DNA of 34,632 nt, taken from an uncultured Flavobacteriales bacterium (GTDB lineage Bacteria; Bacteroidota; Bacteroidia; Flavobacteriales_D; Sanyastnellaceae). The stretch is taken from assembly GCA_913051865.1 (NCBI GenBank), contig CAJXHE010000013.1, positions 1 to 34,632 on the forward strand, read 5' to 3'. Every line of letters starts with the position of its first letter. Within the stretch, counting starts at the first letter, position 1. Of this stretch, positions 1 to 6,888 are shown one piece after another. Position numbers and translations under genes: made by a program. Below the pieces are notes generated by a model. The model searched no databases. It saw nothing but the letters and a program-made list of their open reading frames with translations, and was not told where the DNA came from.

Positions 1-351
1 CTTAAGTCAGCCCCCCAGTTTATGGAATCTCATTTACATGATTTTTGTGCCTCAGTTCAAGCCACGATTGTGGGGATGCTTATGTCGAAGCTGGCTCTAG
101 CCGTTGCGGAGACGGGCATTACCCAAGTGGCCATCGCAGGTGGAGTTTCCGCAAACACTGGACTCAGAAAAGCGCTGGGGCAACGGGAAGGTTGGCAAGT
201 ATTTATACCGCCGCTCAGTTATTGTACAGACAATGCGGCCATGGTAGGCATTGTGGGTGTGCTAGATGCTGCTGAGGGCAGGTTTGGAACACTTCGTGAC
301 ACACCGCAACCCAGAATGCCACAACTTACACCCTGCGAATTTCCTCGCTAG
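1..351 (+). CDS. tsaD: tRNA N6-threonylcarbamoyladenosine transferase TsaD, C-terminal part
   Basis: The reading frame is open from base 1, so the gene starts outside the window; about 116 C-terminal residues are present. The fragment carries the family signatures AGGVSAN and YCTDNAAM. The Asp of TDN is one of the metal ligands in this ASKHA-fold family. TsaD transfers the threonylcarbamoyl group from threonylcarbamoyl-AMP to A37 of ANN-decoding tRNAs, working with TsaB and TsaE in the cytoplasm; neither partner is visible here. The stop lies inside the 3' end of the convergent histidine kinase gene, a 26-bp overlap. The ATG at 22 is internal and should not be used as the start. Assignment is secure from motif and C-terminal position; only the N-terminal metal-binding histidines cannot be checked. 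Confidence 0.93.
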   Translation, partial: LKSAPQFMESHLHDFCASVQATIVGMLMSKLALAVAETGITQVAIAGGVSANTGLRKALGQREGWQVFIPPLSYCTDNAAMVGIVGVLDAAEGRFGTLRDTPQPRMPQLTPCEFPR

Positions 352-1135
352 GAATAGATATTGTAGCGATACATCCCCGTGCGTCTTTTCTGTTCTCTAA
401 CCTCAAGCTTGCGAGTGGGGATATTAATTTTAATCGTTCCTGGATGATTCTCAAACCATGTGATTGTCTTTTCGCAGCTAAATGATTTGAGGGAGCCAAA
501 CCTCCTCCGTTGTCTTCAACACAAATGACGAGACATTCCTTCTCATGTTCTGCTTTGAATGTAAGGCTGATTTCGGGTCTTCCTTTTTCACTGCCGTCTA
601 ATCCGTGCCAAATCGCATTCTCTACCAAAGGCTGGATTAAAAATGCCGGGATTTTGTGATTGGGATGAACAGAAGAATGAATTTTAAAATCAATTTCATC
701 TGAAAGTCTGAGAGACTCGAGCGCGATATAATCTTTTAAGAATTTTATTTCTTTAGAAATGGTGGATGGACGAAGGGTTCGGGGATTGTCTGTAGCACTC
801 CCCCAACTTCTTACAAGTAGTCCTTTAAACTGATTTAAAGACGTTAAAGATGGTTTCGTGTCTCGCCTTAAGATGAGCATGTGAATCCCGGTCAGCGCAT
901 TGAAAATGAAATGTGGATTCATTTGAAGTTGCAGGTTTTTTTGTCTTGCCTTGACCAACTCTTCTTCTGCGTCTGCTCGATTTCTCAACTGTATGAAAGA
1001 AGTGTTTATCCCTCGGTATTTCTCGGGAAGGTTGAATGAACCACCTTCATTTGTGCCGACTAAAACGGTACTTAACCCCATGCGGAAGCCAACAATTAAA
1101 CTTGCTGTTATACATATGAAACAAAGGGCAAACAT
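326..1135 (-). CDS. LytS/YehU-type sensor histidine kinase, no regulator nearby
   Basis: The protein has 269 residues. A single hydrophobic segment (about residues 1-20) is followed by a short coiled-coil-like linker (50-70) and a His_kinase (PF06580) domain. The H-box is QMNPHFIFNAL, with NPHFIFN at 73-79 and the presumed phospho-accepting His75. The N-box is VENAIWHG (171-178) and the G-box is DNGGG (208-212), so the catalytic core looks intact. Kinases of this family usually pass phosphate to LytTR-type response regulators, but no regulator gene is adjacent. There is almost no extracytoplasmic sensing domain, and relatives often have several membrane helices, so this one is minimal. The start lies 18 bp after the helicase stop on the same strand, suggesting cotranscription. 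The 3' end overlaps tsaD by 26 bp in opposite orientation. Confidence 0.85.
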   Translation of the reverse strand: MFALCFICITASLIVGFRMGLSTVLVGTNEGGSFNLPEKYRGINTSFIQLRNRADAEEELVKARQKNLQLQMNPHFIFNALTGIHMLILRRDTKPSLTSLNQFKGLLVRSWGSATDNPRTLRPSTISKEIKFLKDYIALESLRLSDEIDFKIHSSVHPNHKIPAFLIQPLVENAIWHGLDGSEKGRPEISLTFKAEHEKECLVICVEDNGGGLAPSNHLAAKRQSHGLRIIQERLKLISPLASLRLENRKDARGCIATISIPSEEIRRV

Positions 1136-1153
1136 GGTGTCGTTTGACTCAGC

Positions 1154-2689
1154 TTATTCTTCAGAAGAAGCTTTGTTAAAATCGTGTCGCAGTTCAGTTT
1201 TTAAGCGACGGGTATACTCGTCCTGTAACCAGGTGCGATAATTATCTGTGGTTTTTGCCATGCATTTTGCATAGATTTTAACACGAAAATTAATGTCTTC
1301 TTCGAGTGCAGTAATTATTTCAACAGCATCCCAGTAGTCGTCTGCAGCAAACTGGATAATAGCTTTATGTTGCAAAAGGCTTATATCGACTGCTTTTTTC
1401 GGACGCTCTGCTTGCTTCATGACATCTTCATATACCTTAAGCATATCGAAAGATGTCTCCGGTCCACCTTCGAATCGGTCTAGCAATTCCTGAGGCATTT
1501 TGTAAACGAATTCGTCTTCGATTTCCTCATCAGTGTATAAGCCGTCAATAAATGATTGAGGTGCTTTGAAAATTTCGTTCCAGTTGATGTGCGCATCCCA
1601 CAATCCAAACCTTCTGGCATTGTTGCCCAAATCAATGACACTGAATTTTTTCTTTTTCGGCAGAGACCTAGAACCACGACCAATCATCTGATGATAAAGT
1701 GTGAGAGATTTCGTGGCGCGATTGAGTATAATGGTAGAAACGGTGGGTTCATCAAATCCAGTAGTCAGAATACTGACTGAGGATAAAATAGCGTCGGGTT
1801 TTTCATGAAACCATTGTAAGATTTCAGCCCGTTCTTTTTCACTGTGGGTGTTGTCAAGGTGCTTGCACTCATAGCCTTCTTCCTCGAACATCGCTTGTAC
1901 TTGCTTTGAAGTGTTTATGCCGTTATTGAAGATGAGTGTCTTGGTGCCTTTTGCTTTCTCCTCATAGGCGTAGAGAAGTTTCTCTTGCATGAGGTAATTG
2001 CCATAAAGGCGCTCAGAGGAACTTACGGTGTAGTCGCCGTTTATCCCCACTTTTAAAGCCCTGAGGTTGACGTCGTAATTGTAGGTGTGTGCGCGGGCGA
2101 GATAACCTTGTTCAACAAGGCTTGAAATGCTTTCTCCTACGATAAGCTCATTGTAATTATCGTTTAGAGGAAGTTTAATGTTCGAGCTGAGTGGAGTAGC
2201 GGTAACGCCTAGAAGTATTTGCTCGCGAAAGTGCTTGAAAAGCTTACGGAAACTGTTGTAGTGTGCCTCGTCAACGATAACTAGTCCGAGATTGTCGAAC
2301 ACCATTTGCTCATCGTTAATCCGATTGTTTAATGTTTCAACCATGGCCACGTAGCACCAGTGCTCTTTCCCGTCGTCTAGATCTTTTACTTTTGCGTTGA
2401 TCACCTTATTTGGTACGCCTATTTCAGAAAGCATTTTGCTTGTTTGACCTAAAAGCTCAATACGGTGTGTAAGGATAAGGACCTTTTTTTCAGTTGAAAG
2501 TATGAATCGCTTCGCTAATTCAGAGAAAATGACCGTTTTACCACCTCCTGTGGGCAGCTGGAAAAGAAGGTTGAAATTCGTTGACTTGTCATTGAATTTC
2601 CCCATCATTTCTTCTATGGCTTCTTTCTGGTAGCCATAAAGTGTTTTCCCACTCTTACTTTGAAGTCGAGCCTTAATTTTAGGATCCAT
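1154..2689 (-). CDS. DEAD/DEAH-box superfamily 2 helicase (RadD/ResIII-like)
   Basis: From the ATG at 2689 the protein has 511 residues. A Q-like GYQ motif precedes Walker A PTGGGKT (46-52). DEAH is at 140-143, motif III TAT at 163-165, and motif VI reads QMIGRGSR. The two RecA-like domains fill about 370 residues, followed by a roughly 130-residue acidic/helical C-terminal extension of unknown function. The layout resembles RadD-type repair helicases and the helicase subunit fold of restriction systems, but no nuclease or methylase is nearby, so a general DNA/RNA repair or remodelling role is the cautious reading. A TTG codon at 2713 would extend the protein by eight residues. I prefer ATG 2689 because a good promoter (2730-2758) would then leave a leader of about 35 nt. 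The histidine kinase follows 18 bp downstream. Confidence 0.88.
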   Translation of the reverse strand: MDPKIKARLQSKSGKTLYGYQKEAIEEMMGKFNDKSTNFNLLFQLPTGGGKTVIFSELAKRFILSTEKKVLILTHRIELLGQTSKMLSEIGVPNKVINAKVKDLDDGKEHWCYVAMVETLNNRINDEQMVFDNLGLVIVDEAHYNSFRKLFKHFREQILLGVTATPLSSNIKLPLNDNYNELIVGESISSLVEQGYLARAHTYNYDVNLRALKVGINGDYTVSSSERLYGNYLMQEKLLYAYEEKAKGTKTLIFNNGINTSKQVQAMFEEEGYECKHLDNTHSEKERAEILQWFHEKPDAILSSVSILTTGFDEPTVSTIILNRATKSLTLYHQMIGRGSRSLPKKKKFSVIDLGNNARRFGLWDAHINWNEIFKAPQSFIDGLYTDEEIEDEFVYKMPQELLDRFEGGPETSFDMLKVYEDVMKQAERPKKAVDISLLQHKAIIQFAADDYWDAVEIITALEEDINFRVKIYAKCMAKTTDNYRTWLQDEYTRRLKTELRHDFNKASSEE

Positions 2690-2729
2690 GGTGGGGAGAA
2701 TAGTAGTCTGCAATTAGATAGGGAAAAGG

Positions 2730-2758
2730 CAAAAATAACTTTTACTTTGCTTAGTCAA
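2730..2758 (-). promoter_or_regulatory. Bacteroidota-type promoter for the helicase gene
   Basis: Read on the minus strand, TTG (2758-2756), an 18-nt spacer and a perfect TAnnTTTG box, TATTTTTG (2737-2730), match the primary sigma factor promoter of Bacteroidota. Transcription should start near 2724, leaving a leader of about 35 nt before ATG 2689. It probably drives the helicase and histidine kinase pair. It lies inside the short divergent region shared with ung. Confidence 0.6.
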
Positions 2759-2787
2759 AAATTAAATCCGAACGATTATTAAAAAAG

Positions 2788-3525
2788 ATGTCAAAAGAAC
2801 TTTTTGAACCACATGACCTCGAAGGTCATAAAAAACACGTAATGAGCTCTTTAGACGGCCTTATAAGTGTTGATGAAGGGGTAGGTGATTGGATGAAAAC
2901 TTTTGATAAAATGTCTTTAAAAGCGTATTGGCGTCCGCTTGAATCACGAATTATCGATGCCTATAAGAACGGATTGTGCTTTCCTGACCCTGAAAATATA
3001 TTCAGATCACTCAGATTATGTCAGTATGCAGAAGTGAAAGTGGTCATTGTAGGTCAAGATCCCTATCACGGCATAAATCAAGCAGATGGTCTCGCTTTTT
3101 CGGTGCCCCAAGGGATAAAAATCCCCCCATCTCTTCGCAATATTCTTGAAGAAAGAAAAAACGATTTAAGAGTTGATGCGAGAAGTTCTGACTTGTCTGA
3201 TCTTGCCAAACAAGGTGTTTTGCTGATTAATTCTGTATTAACAGTTGCGCATAAAGCCCCTGGTTCACATGCGAACTGGGGCTGGGAGGAGCTCACTTCT
3301 GATTTAATTAAAGCGGTCAACGACAAGCAAAGCAATGTGTGTTTTTTGCTTTGGGGCCAGTATGCAAAACGATTCGAAGCCGTGATTGACTCCTCCCGTC
3401 ACACCGTTTTAATTTCGTCTCATCCAAGTCCTCTTTCTGCTTATAGAGGTTTCCTTGGATCGAAGCCCTTTTCCCAGGTGAATGATGTTTTAGAGGACTC
3501 CGGTCAAAGACCGATTATTTGGTAA
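2788..3525 (+). CDS. ung: Uracil-DNA glycosylase, family 1
   Basis: The protein has 245 residues. It removes uracil from DNA as the first step of base excision repair. The water-activating motif GQDPYHG is at 89-95 (catalytic Asp91) and the DNA-intercalating motif HPSPLSAYRGF begins at His212; both are complete. The family is usually about 220-230 residues. The extra length is an N-terminal extension of some 25-40 residues that is rich in charged residues and does not resemble the core. ATG at 2788 is preceded by an A-rich stretch rather than a Shine-Dalgarno site. A shorter start at an internal Met near residue 36 or 42 is possible. The gene is divergent from the helicase and followed after about 80 bp by hisS on the same strand. 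Confidence 0.96.
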   Translation: MSKELFEPHDLEGHKKHVMSSLDGLISVDEGVGDWMKTFDKMSLKAYWRPLESRIIDAYKNGLCFPDPENIFRSLRLCQYAEVKVVIVGQDPYHGINQADGLAFSVPQGIKIPPSLRNILEERKNDLRVDARSSDLSDLAKQGVLLINSVLTVAHKAPGSHANWGWEELTSDLIKAVNDKQSNVCFLLWGQYAKRFEAVIDSSRHTVLISSHPSPLSAYRGFLGSKPFSQVNDVLEDSGQRPIIW

Positions 3526-3567
3526 CAAAAAAAGAGACAATCATTTTTGATAAAAAATCGAAACATA

Positions 3568-3599
3568 TTGAAGTAGATAAAATTAATGAAGTATAATTG
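3568..3599 (+). promoter_or_regulatory. Possible hisS promoter
   Basis: TTG (3568-3570), a 21-nt spacer and TATAATTG (3592-3599) differ from the Bacteroidota consensus TTG-N-TAnnTTTG at one -7 position. The ATG at 3607 is 7 nt after the box, so the leader would be very short. If the promoter is real, the upstream in-frame ATG at 3586 would not be on the transcript, which supports the start chosen for hisS. Confidence 0.35.
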
Positions 3600-3606
3600 T
3601 TGCCAG

Positions 3607-4983
3607 ATGAGTAAACCCTCAATTCCAAAAGGGACCAGAGATTTTGGTCCACGTGCTATGGCCCGCAGGCAATGGGTATGTTCCACGATTCGTGGCGTCT
3701 TTGAAAGGCATGGATTTCTGCCAGTTGAAACCCCTTCGTTTGAAAACCTGACGACCTTGACAGGCAAATATGGAGAAGAGGGAGATAAGTTAATTTTCCG
3801 AATTCTTAACAATGGAGATTATTTGTCAAAAGCAAACGCTGAAGCATTAATTTCTAAGGACAGTAAGCGATTAACGCCGACCATAAGCAAGAAGGCATTG
3901 CGCTACGATCTCACCGTTCCTTTTGCGCGATTTGTGGTGATGCATAGAAATGAATTGACATTTCCATTTAGGAGATACCAAATTCAACCCGTTTGGCGTG
4001 GAGACAGACCTGGAAAGGGGAGATATCAAGAATTCACTCAATGTGATGCAGACATTATAGGCAGTACAAGTTCGTTGTGTGAACTCGACTTGGTCCAAGT
4101 GTTCTCTGAGGCCCTAGATTCATTAAGTGTGCCTGGCTATACGATTTTAATTAACGACCGCCGTATCCTCGCTGCTGTAGCTCTTTCCATGGGTGTCGGT
4201 GCCGACAGATTGACGGACTGGACGGTCGCCGTTGATAAATACGACAAAGTCGGAGTAGATGGTGTGGTTAGAGAGCTTGAGGTCAGGGGATTCGATAATG
4301 ATGTCTCAAAAGGCATCGAAAAGCTTTTCGAGATTAATTCATCTTCAAACAGTTTGGATATACTTTCAAACATAGCGACCGTTCTTTCTAGCAATAGCGA
4401 GGGAATGAAGGGAGTCTCTGACATGAGAGCGTTGTTGTCTCGGGCATCTGCAGACGGTATTGAAGCGCCGAAAATTAAGTTTGATGCGATGCTTGCACGA
4501 GGATTGGATTACTATACGGGGGCTATTTTTGAAGTTCGTGTGGCGGATTCTCCAGTAGGTAGTATTTGTGGAGGCGGAAGATATGATGATTTAACAGGAA
4601 TATTTGGTTGGTCAGGAATGAGTGGGGTAGGAATCAGTTTTGGAGTCGATAGGATAGAGGATGTATTGACGCATTTCAATAAATTTCCAGATGCACTTGA
4701 CCATACGACTGATGTCTTAGTGACATATATGAACGAAAAGAACTGCGATGTTGAATTACAGTTGGTGTCTCAATTAAGGTCTCAAGGACTTGCTGTAGAA
4801 TTGTATCCAGATCCTGTAAAACTCAAAAAGCAAATGAAGTACGCTGGTGACCGAGAGATTCCCTTTGTCATTCTTATAGGTGAGGAAGAACGAGCAGCAG
4901 GGAAAGTCACACTGAAAAACATGTCTGATGGCACACAGGATTTGCTTTTAATGCAAGATGTTTTCAAGTCAGTGATTATATAA
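3607..4983 (+). CDS. hisS: Histidine--tRNA ligase
   Basis: The protein has 458 residues from ATG 3607 (the ATG at 3586 would add seven). It charges tRNA-His with histidine in an ATP-dependent reaction. Class II hallmarks are present. The motif 2 region contains FRRYQIQPVWRGDRPGKGR and a following EF. The histidine-specific signatures are ARGLDYYTG and SICGGGRYDDL. Motif 3 is GVGISFGVDRI. The C-terminal 90 residues form the anticodon-binding alpha/beta domain. PKGTRDFGP near the N terminus is the usual opening of bacterial HisRS, which favours the shorter start. The gene is convergent with the minus-strand gene at 5030-5743, with a weak hairpin between them. Length and motifs are typical, with no sign of a HisZ-type paralogue lacking catalytic motifs. 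Confidence 0.96.
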   Translation: MSKPSIPKGTRDFGPRAMARRQWVCSTIRGVFERHGFLPVETPSFENLTTLTGKYGEEGDKLIFRILNNGDYLSKANAEALISKDSKRLTPTISKKALRYDLTVPFARFVVMHRNELTFPFRRYQIQPVWRGDRPGKGRYQEFTQCDADIIGSTSSLCELDLVQVFSEALDSLSVPGYTILINDRRILAAVALSMGVGADRLTDWTVAVDKYDKVGVDGVVRELEVRGFDNDVSKGIEKLFEINSSSNSLDILSNIATVLSSNSEGMKGVSDMRALLSRASADGIEAPKIKFDAMLARGLDYYTGAIFEVRVADSPVGSICGGGRYDDLTGIFGWSGMSGVGISFGVDRIEDVLTHFNKFPDALDHTTDVLVTYMNEKNCDVELQLVSQLRSQGLAVELYPDPVKLKKQMKYAGDREIPFVILIGEEERAAGKVTLKNMSDGTQDLLLMQDVFKSVII

Positions 4984-4989
4984 TATACT

Positions 4990-5016
4990 TACAAACAGAT
5001 ACTTAAGTAGTTTGTA
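4990..5016. terminator. Possible bidirectional hairpin between hisS and the convergent gene
   Basis: TACAAAC (4990-4996) pairs with GTTTGTA (5010-5016), and the interior contains the perfect palindrome TACTTAAGTA (5000-5009). It lies in the 46-bp gap between two convergent stops, where a shared terminator is expected. The stem is AT-rich and no long T-run follows on either strand, so it is weak. Confidence 0.35.
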
Positions 5017-5029
5017 TTAAATTGATAAA

Positions 5030-5743
5030 TTAGGTCAGTTTTGTTTCGTAAAAATAACTCTTCCCGTTTGAAATTAGATTGTATTTCACGCTAAAAGTGT
5101 CACTGCTGATCTCCAGTTTAACCACGTTTAATGCACTTACATTAAGTGCTGAATGCCATACCTTTTCAAATATCCAAGGAGATGTGGTCATGGATTTAAT
5201 GCATCTCCCCAGGTCGATGTCTGCCAGCGAATGGGTTGTCATTTCATAGGACCATTTGTTGTGATTTAAAGCACAAAGCAGTGCCAAGATGCAATCAATA
5301 TGCTCTAAATGAACAGAGACTTCAATTTCAGGTGAAGCACATTCGTGTAGGAGTTGTCGCAAATGTTTACTGAACCTCGTAAGCACTGTTTCGGCCAATA
5401 TTTCGTCCCCATCTTCAATCATCTTATAGAGAATATCTAATGTGACTTCTAGTCGATCAATCGATGTGTCAATCGCTTCACTTTCATGCTTAAAATTGTC
5501 TACGCGCTTTCTCAAACTGTCGAGCTCCTGGAGTCTCATCATGTGGTTCCGAACGTTCATTAATCGCTGACTAATGACACTGTTGCCATCAGGACTGATG
5601 GAGTTGGCTCCGCGTTTCAGTATGCCTTTTTGATAAATCACGCCCAGCACATATCCCACTCCTCCAGCAATAAGAATGGCTGCTGTGACTGAGCCTATGT
5701 TTTCTGTAATATCCAATCGAATTGCTGTAGTGAGGCTTCTCAA
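5030..5743 (-). CDS. Membrane-anchored protein, probable degenerate LytS-type kinase
   Basis: The protein has 237 residues. One transmembrane segment (about 18-38) is followed by a polar linker and a coiled-coil-like stretch (60-110). From residue 100 the pattern follows the His_kinase (PF06580) fold. It has L-x-x-M-I-E-D-G-D then FSKHLRQLL (124-132), as in the helix after the H-box of LytS proteins. A beta/helix stretch (140-165) comes next, then HSALN (197-201) where active kinases have an asparagine N-box. The NPHF box, the N-box Asn and the DNGxG box are all absent, so it cannot be an ordinary kinase. The frame opens directly after TGA with a TTG codon 8 nt beyond the meaB stop and has no ATG before residue 62, so TTG is the likely start. 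I infer a pseudokinase; unrelated ancestry is possible. Confidence 0.6.
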   Translation of the reverse strand: MRSLTTAIRLDITENIGSVTAAILIAGGVGYVLGVIYQKGILKRGANSISPDGNSVISQRLMNVRNHMMRLQELDSLRKRVDNFKHESEAIDTSIDRLEVTLDILYKMIEDGDEILAETVLTRFSKHLRQLLHECASPEIEVSVHLEHIDCILALLCALNHNKWSYEMTTHSLADIDLGRCIKSMTTSPWIFEKVWHSALNVSALNVVKLEISSDTFSVKYNLISNGKSYFYETKLT

Positions 5744-5751
5744 TCACCTGC

Positions 5752-6828
5752 TTATTTGTGTTTGTTATCCCCGCTCTGTACCCAGTCCCAAGCAGCCGAG
5801 AATGCACTTCGTGTGTCATTTATAACCTCGTCTTTCAGCACTTGCCAATGTTTTGCAGAAGAAGGGTCATTCATTTGTTTTAAAAATAAGAGTTCTGAAG
5901 CATGTGAGGTCATCCGGTCACTTCTTTGAAGGGTTCGTTGTTTTAGCCACCATCCATTGCTTTTCCATGCTTCAGTGATGTTATTTATTTTTGTGCGTAC
6001 CTCATTGTGGCCGATGTTTTCTAAGCTACTGGCAGTCATCACATCGACAATTTCACCGCCTTCAGGTAGAGGAAATAAATGCAGCGCATTGCGATAAGAT
6101 TGAGCCGTAGTTTTACAGGCATCGATTCTATTGCCATCTGCTTTGTGAACGACGATGAGATCGGCCATTTCTACAATGCCACGCTTGATACCCTGAACGT
6201 CGTCACCAGCTCCCTCAATAAGCAAAAGGATGAAAATATCCACCATATCACGTACCGCAATTTCGCTTTGGCCTACACCTACAGTTTCAATGATGATGCG
6301 GTCAAAACCTGCGGCCTCACAGAGTACAACAGCTTCCATCGTGGCCCGAGCCACGCCGCCTAGTGCATCTGAGGCAGGGGATGGTCGCACGAATGCTTTT
6401 CCGTGCACAGCGAGTTTATCCATACGTGTTTTATCACCTAAAATACTCCCCCGAGTTCTTCTGCTACTGGGATCTACTGCAAGTACAGCAACGCGGTGCC
6501 CTTCATTGATCAAGTCAATCCCCATACGTTCAATGAACGTGCTCTTTCCAACTCCGGGTATTCCAGTAATCCCAATCCTCACCGTCTGTGTTGCTTCTGA
6601 ACCTTGTTTAAGTGTTTTTATTTCGCGTAAAAGATGTTGTGCGAGTGGTCTATCTGATGCAAGTTCACTTTCAATTAAAGTAATGGCTTTTGCCAAATCT
6701 TCGCGGTTGCCAGCGACTACAGACCTTGCGATGTCTTGAATATTTGAACTTTCAATCCTGTTAGATTTTATTCTTCTCCGCGCGGCATCAACCGCATGTT
6801 CTTTCGATGAGGACTTTCTATTCGTCAT
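5752..6828 (-). CDS. meaB: Methylmalonyl-CoA mutase-associated GTPase MeaB (ArgK family)
   Basis: The protein has 358 residues. It is a G3E-family P-loop GTPase that loads and protects adenosylcobalamin-dependent methylmalonyl-CoA mutase. Walker A is GIPGVGKST (89-97), followed by AVDPSSRRTRGSILGDKTRM, RPSPASDALGGVA and ETVGVGQSE, all strongly conserved in MeaB/ArgK. Where the guanine-specificity motif is normally NKxD, this protein reads HKADG. The first 80 residues form the helical N-terminal extension, and the C-terminal 80 are the dimerisation region. The mutase genes are not in the window. A TAACTTCA element 4 nt before the ATG suggests a leaderless transcript. The downstream gene at 5743 begins 8 nt after the stop and is probably cotranscribed. 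Confidence 0.93.
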   Translation of the reverse strand: MTNRKSSSKEHAVDAARRRIKSNRIESSNIQDIARSVVAGNREDLAKAITLIESELASDRPLAQHLLREIKTLKQGSEATQTVRIGITGIPGVGKSTFIERMGIDLINEGHRVAVLAVDPSSRRTRGSILGDKTRMDKLAVHGKAFVRPSPASDALGGVARATMEAVVLCEAAGFDRIIIETVGVGQSEIAVRDMVDIFILLLIEGAGDDVQGIKRGIVEMADLIVVHKADGNRIDACKTTAQSYRNALHLFPLPEGGEIVDVMTASSLENIGHNEVRTKINNITEAWKSNGWWLKQRTLQRSDRMTSHASELLFLKQMNDPSSAKHWQVLKDEVINDTRSAFSAAWDWVQSGDNKHK

Positions 6829-6832
6829 GTGG

Positions 6833-6840
6833 TGAAGTTA
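6833..6840 (-). promoter_or_regulatory. -7-like element 4 nt before the meaB start
   Basis: On the minus strand TAACTTCA, then CCAC, then the meaB ATG. The TAnnTT half of the Bacteroidota -7 box is kept, at the same 4-nt spacing seen at several other starts in the window. No clear TTG lies at the -33 position, so support is positional. Confidence 0.4.
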
Positions 6841-6876
6841 ACAATCGTTTGATATCTGACCACATCTTTGTGGATG

Positions 6877-6884
6877 TAACTTGC
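6877..6884 (+). promoter_or_regulatory. -7-like element 4 nt before the poly-G gene
   Basis: TAACTTGC, then GTTT, then ATG at 6889. It shares the TAnnTT core and the 4-nt spacing. The nearest upstream TTG (6849-6851) is 25 nt away, slightly too far for a typical -33 element. Confidence 0.4.
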
Positions 6885-6888
6885 GTTT

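Noticed and set aside
1154-2713. Defence-island or restriction system built on the helicase
   Set aside because: No nuclease, methyltransferase or specificity gene is adjacent, and the flanks are housekeeping genes (tsaD, ung, hisS).
3586-3606. Earlier hisS start at 3586
   Set aside because: It adds seven residues not seen in the family and would overlap the probable -7 box at 3592-3599.
5030-5743. Pseudogene or frameshifted remnant
   Set aside because: The frame is open for 237 codons with a coherent membrane helix and helical pattern; only the start codon is unusual, and loss of catalytic motifs alone does not show decay.
6230-6739. A 169-codon open frame antisense to meaB
   Set aside because: It runs through the strongly conserved GTPase motifs of meaB on the other strand, is Ser/Pro-rich without any recognisable domain, and has no start context.
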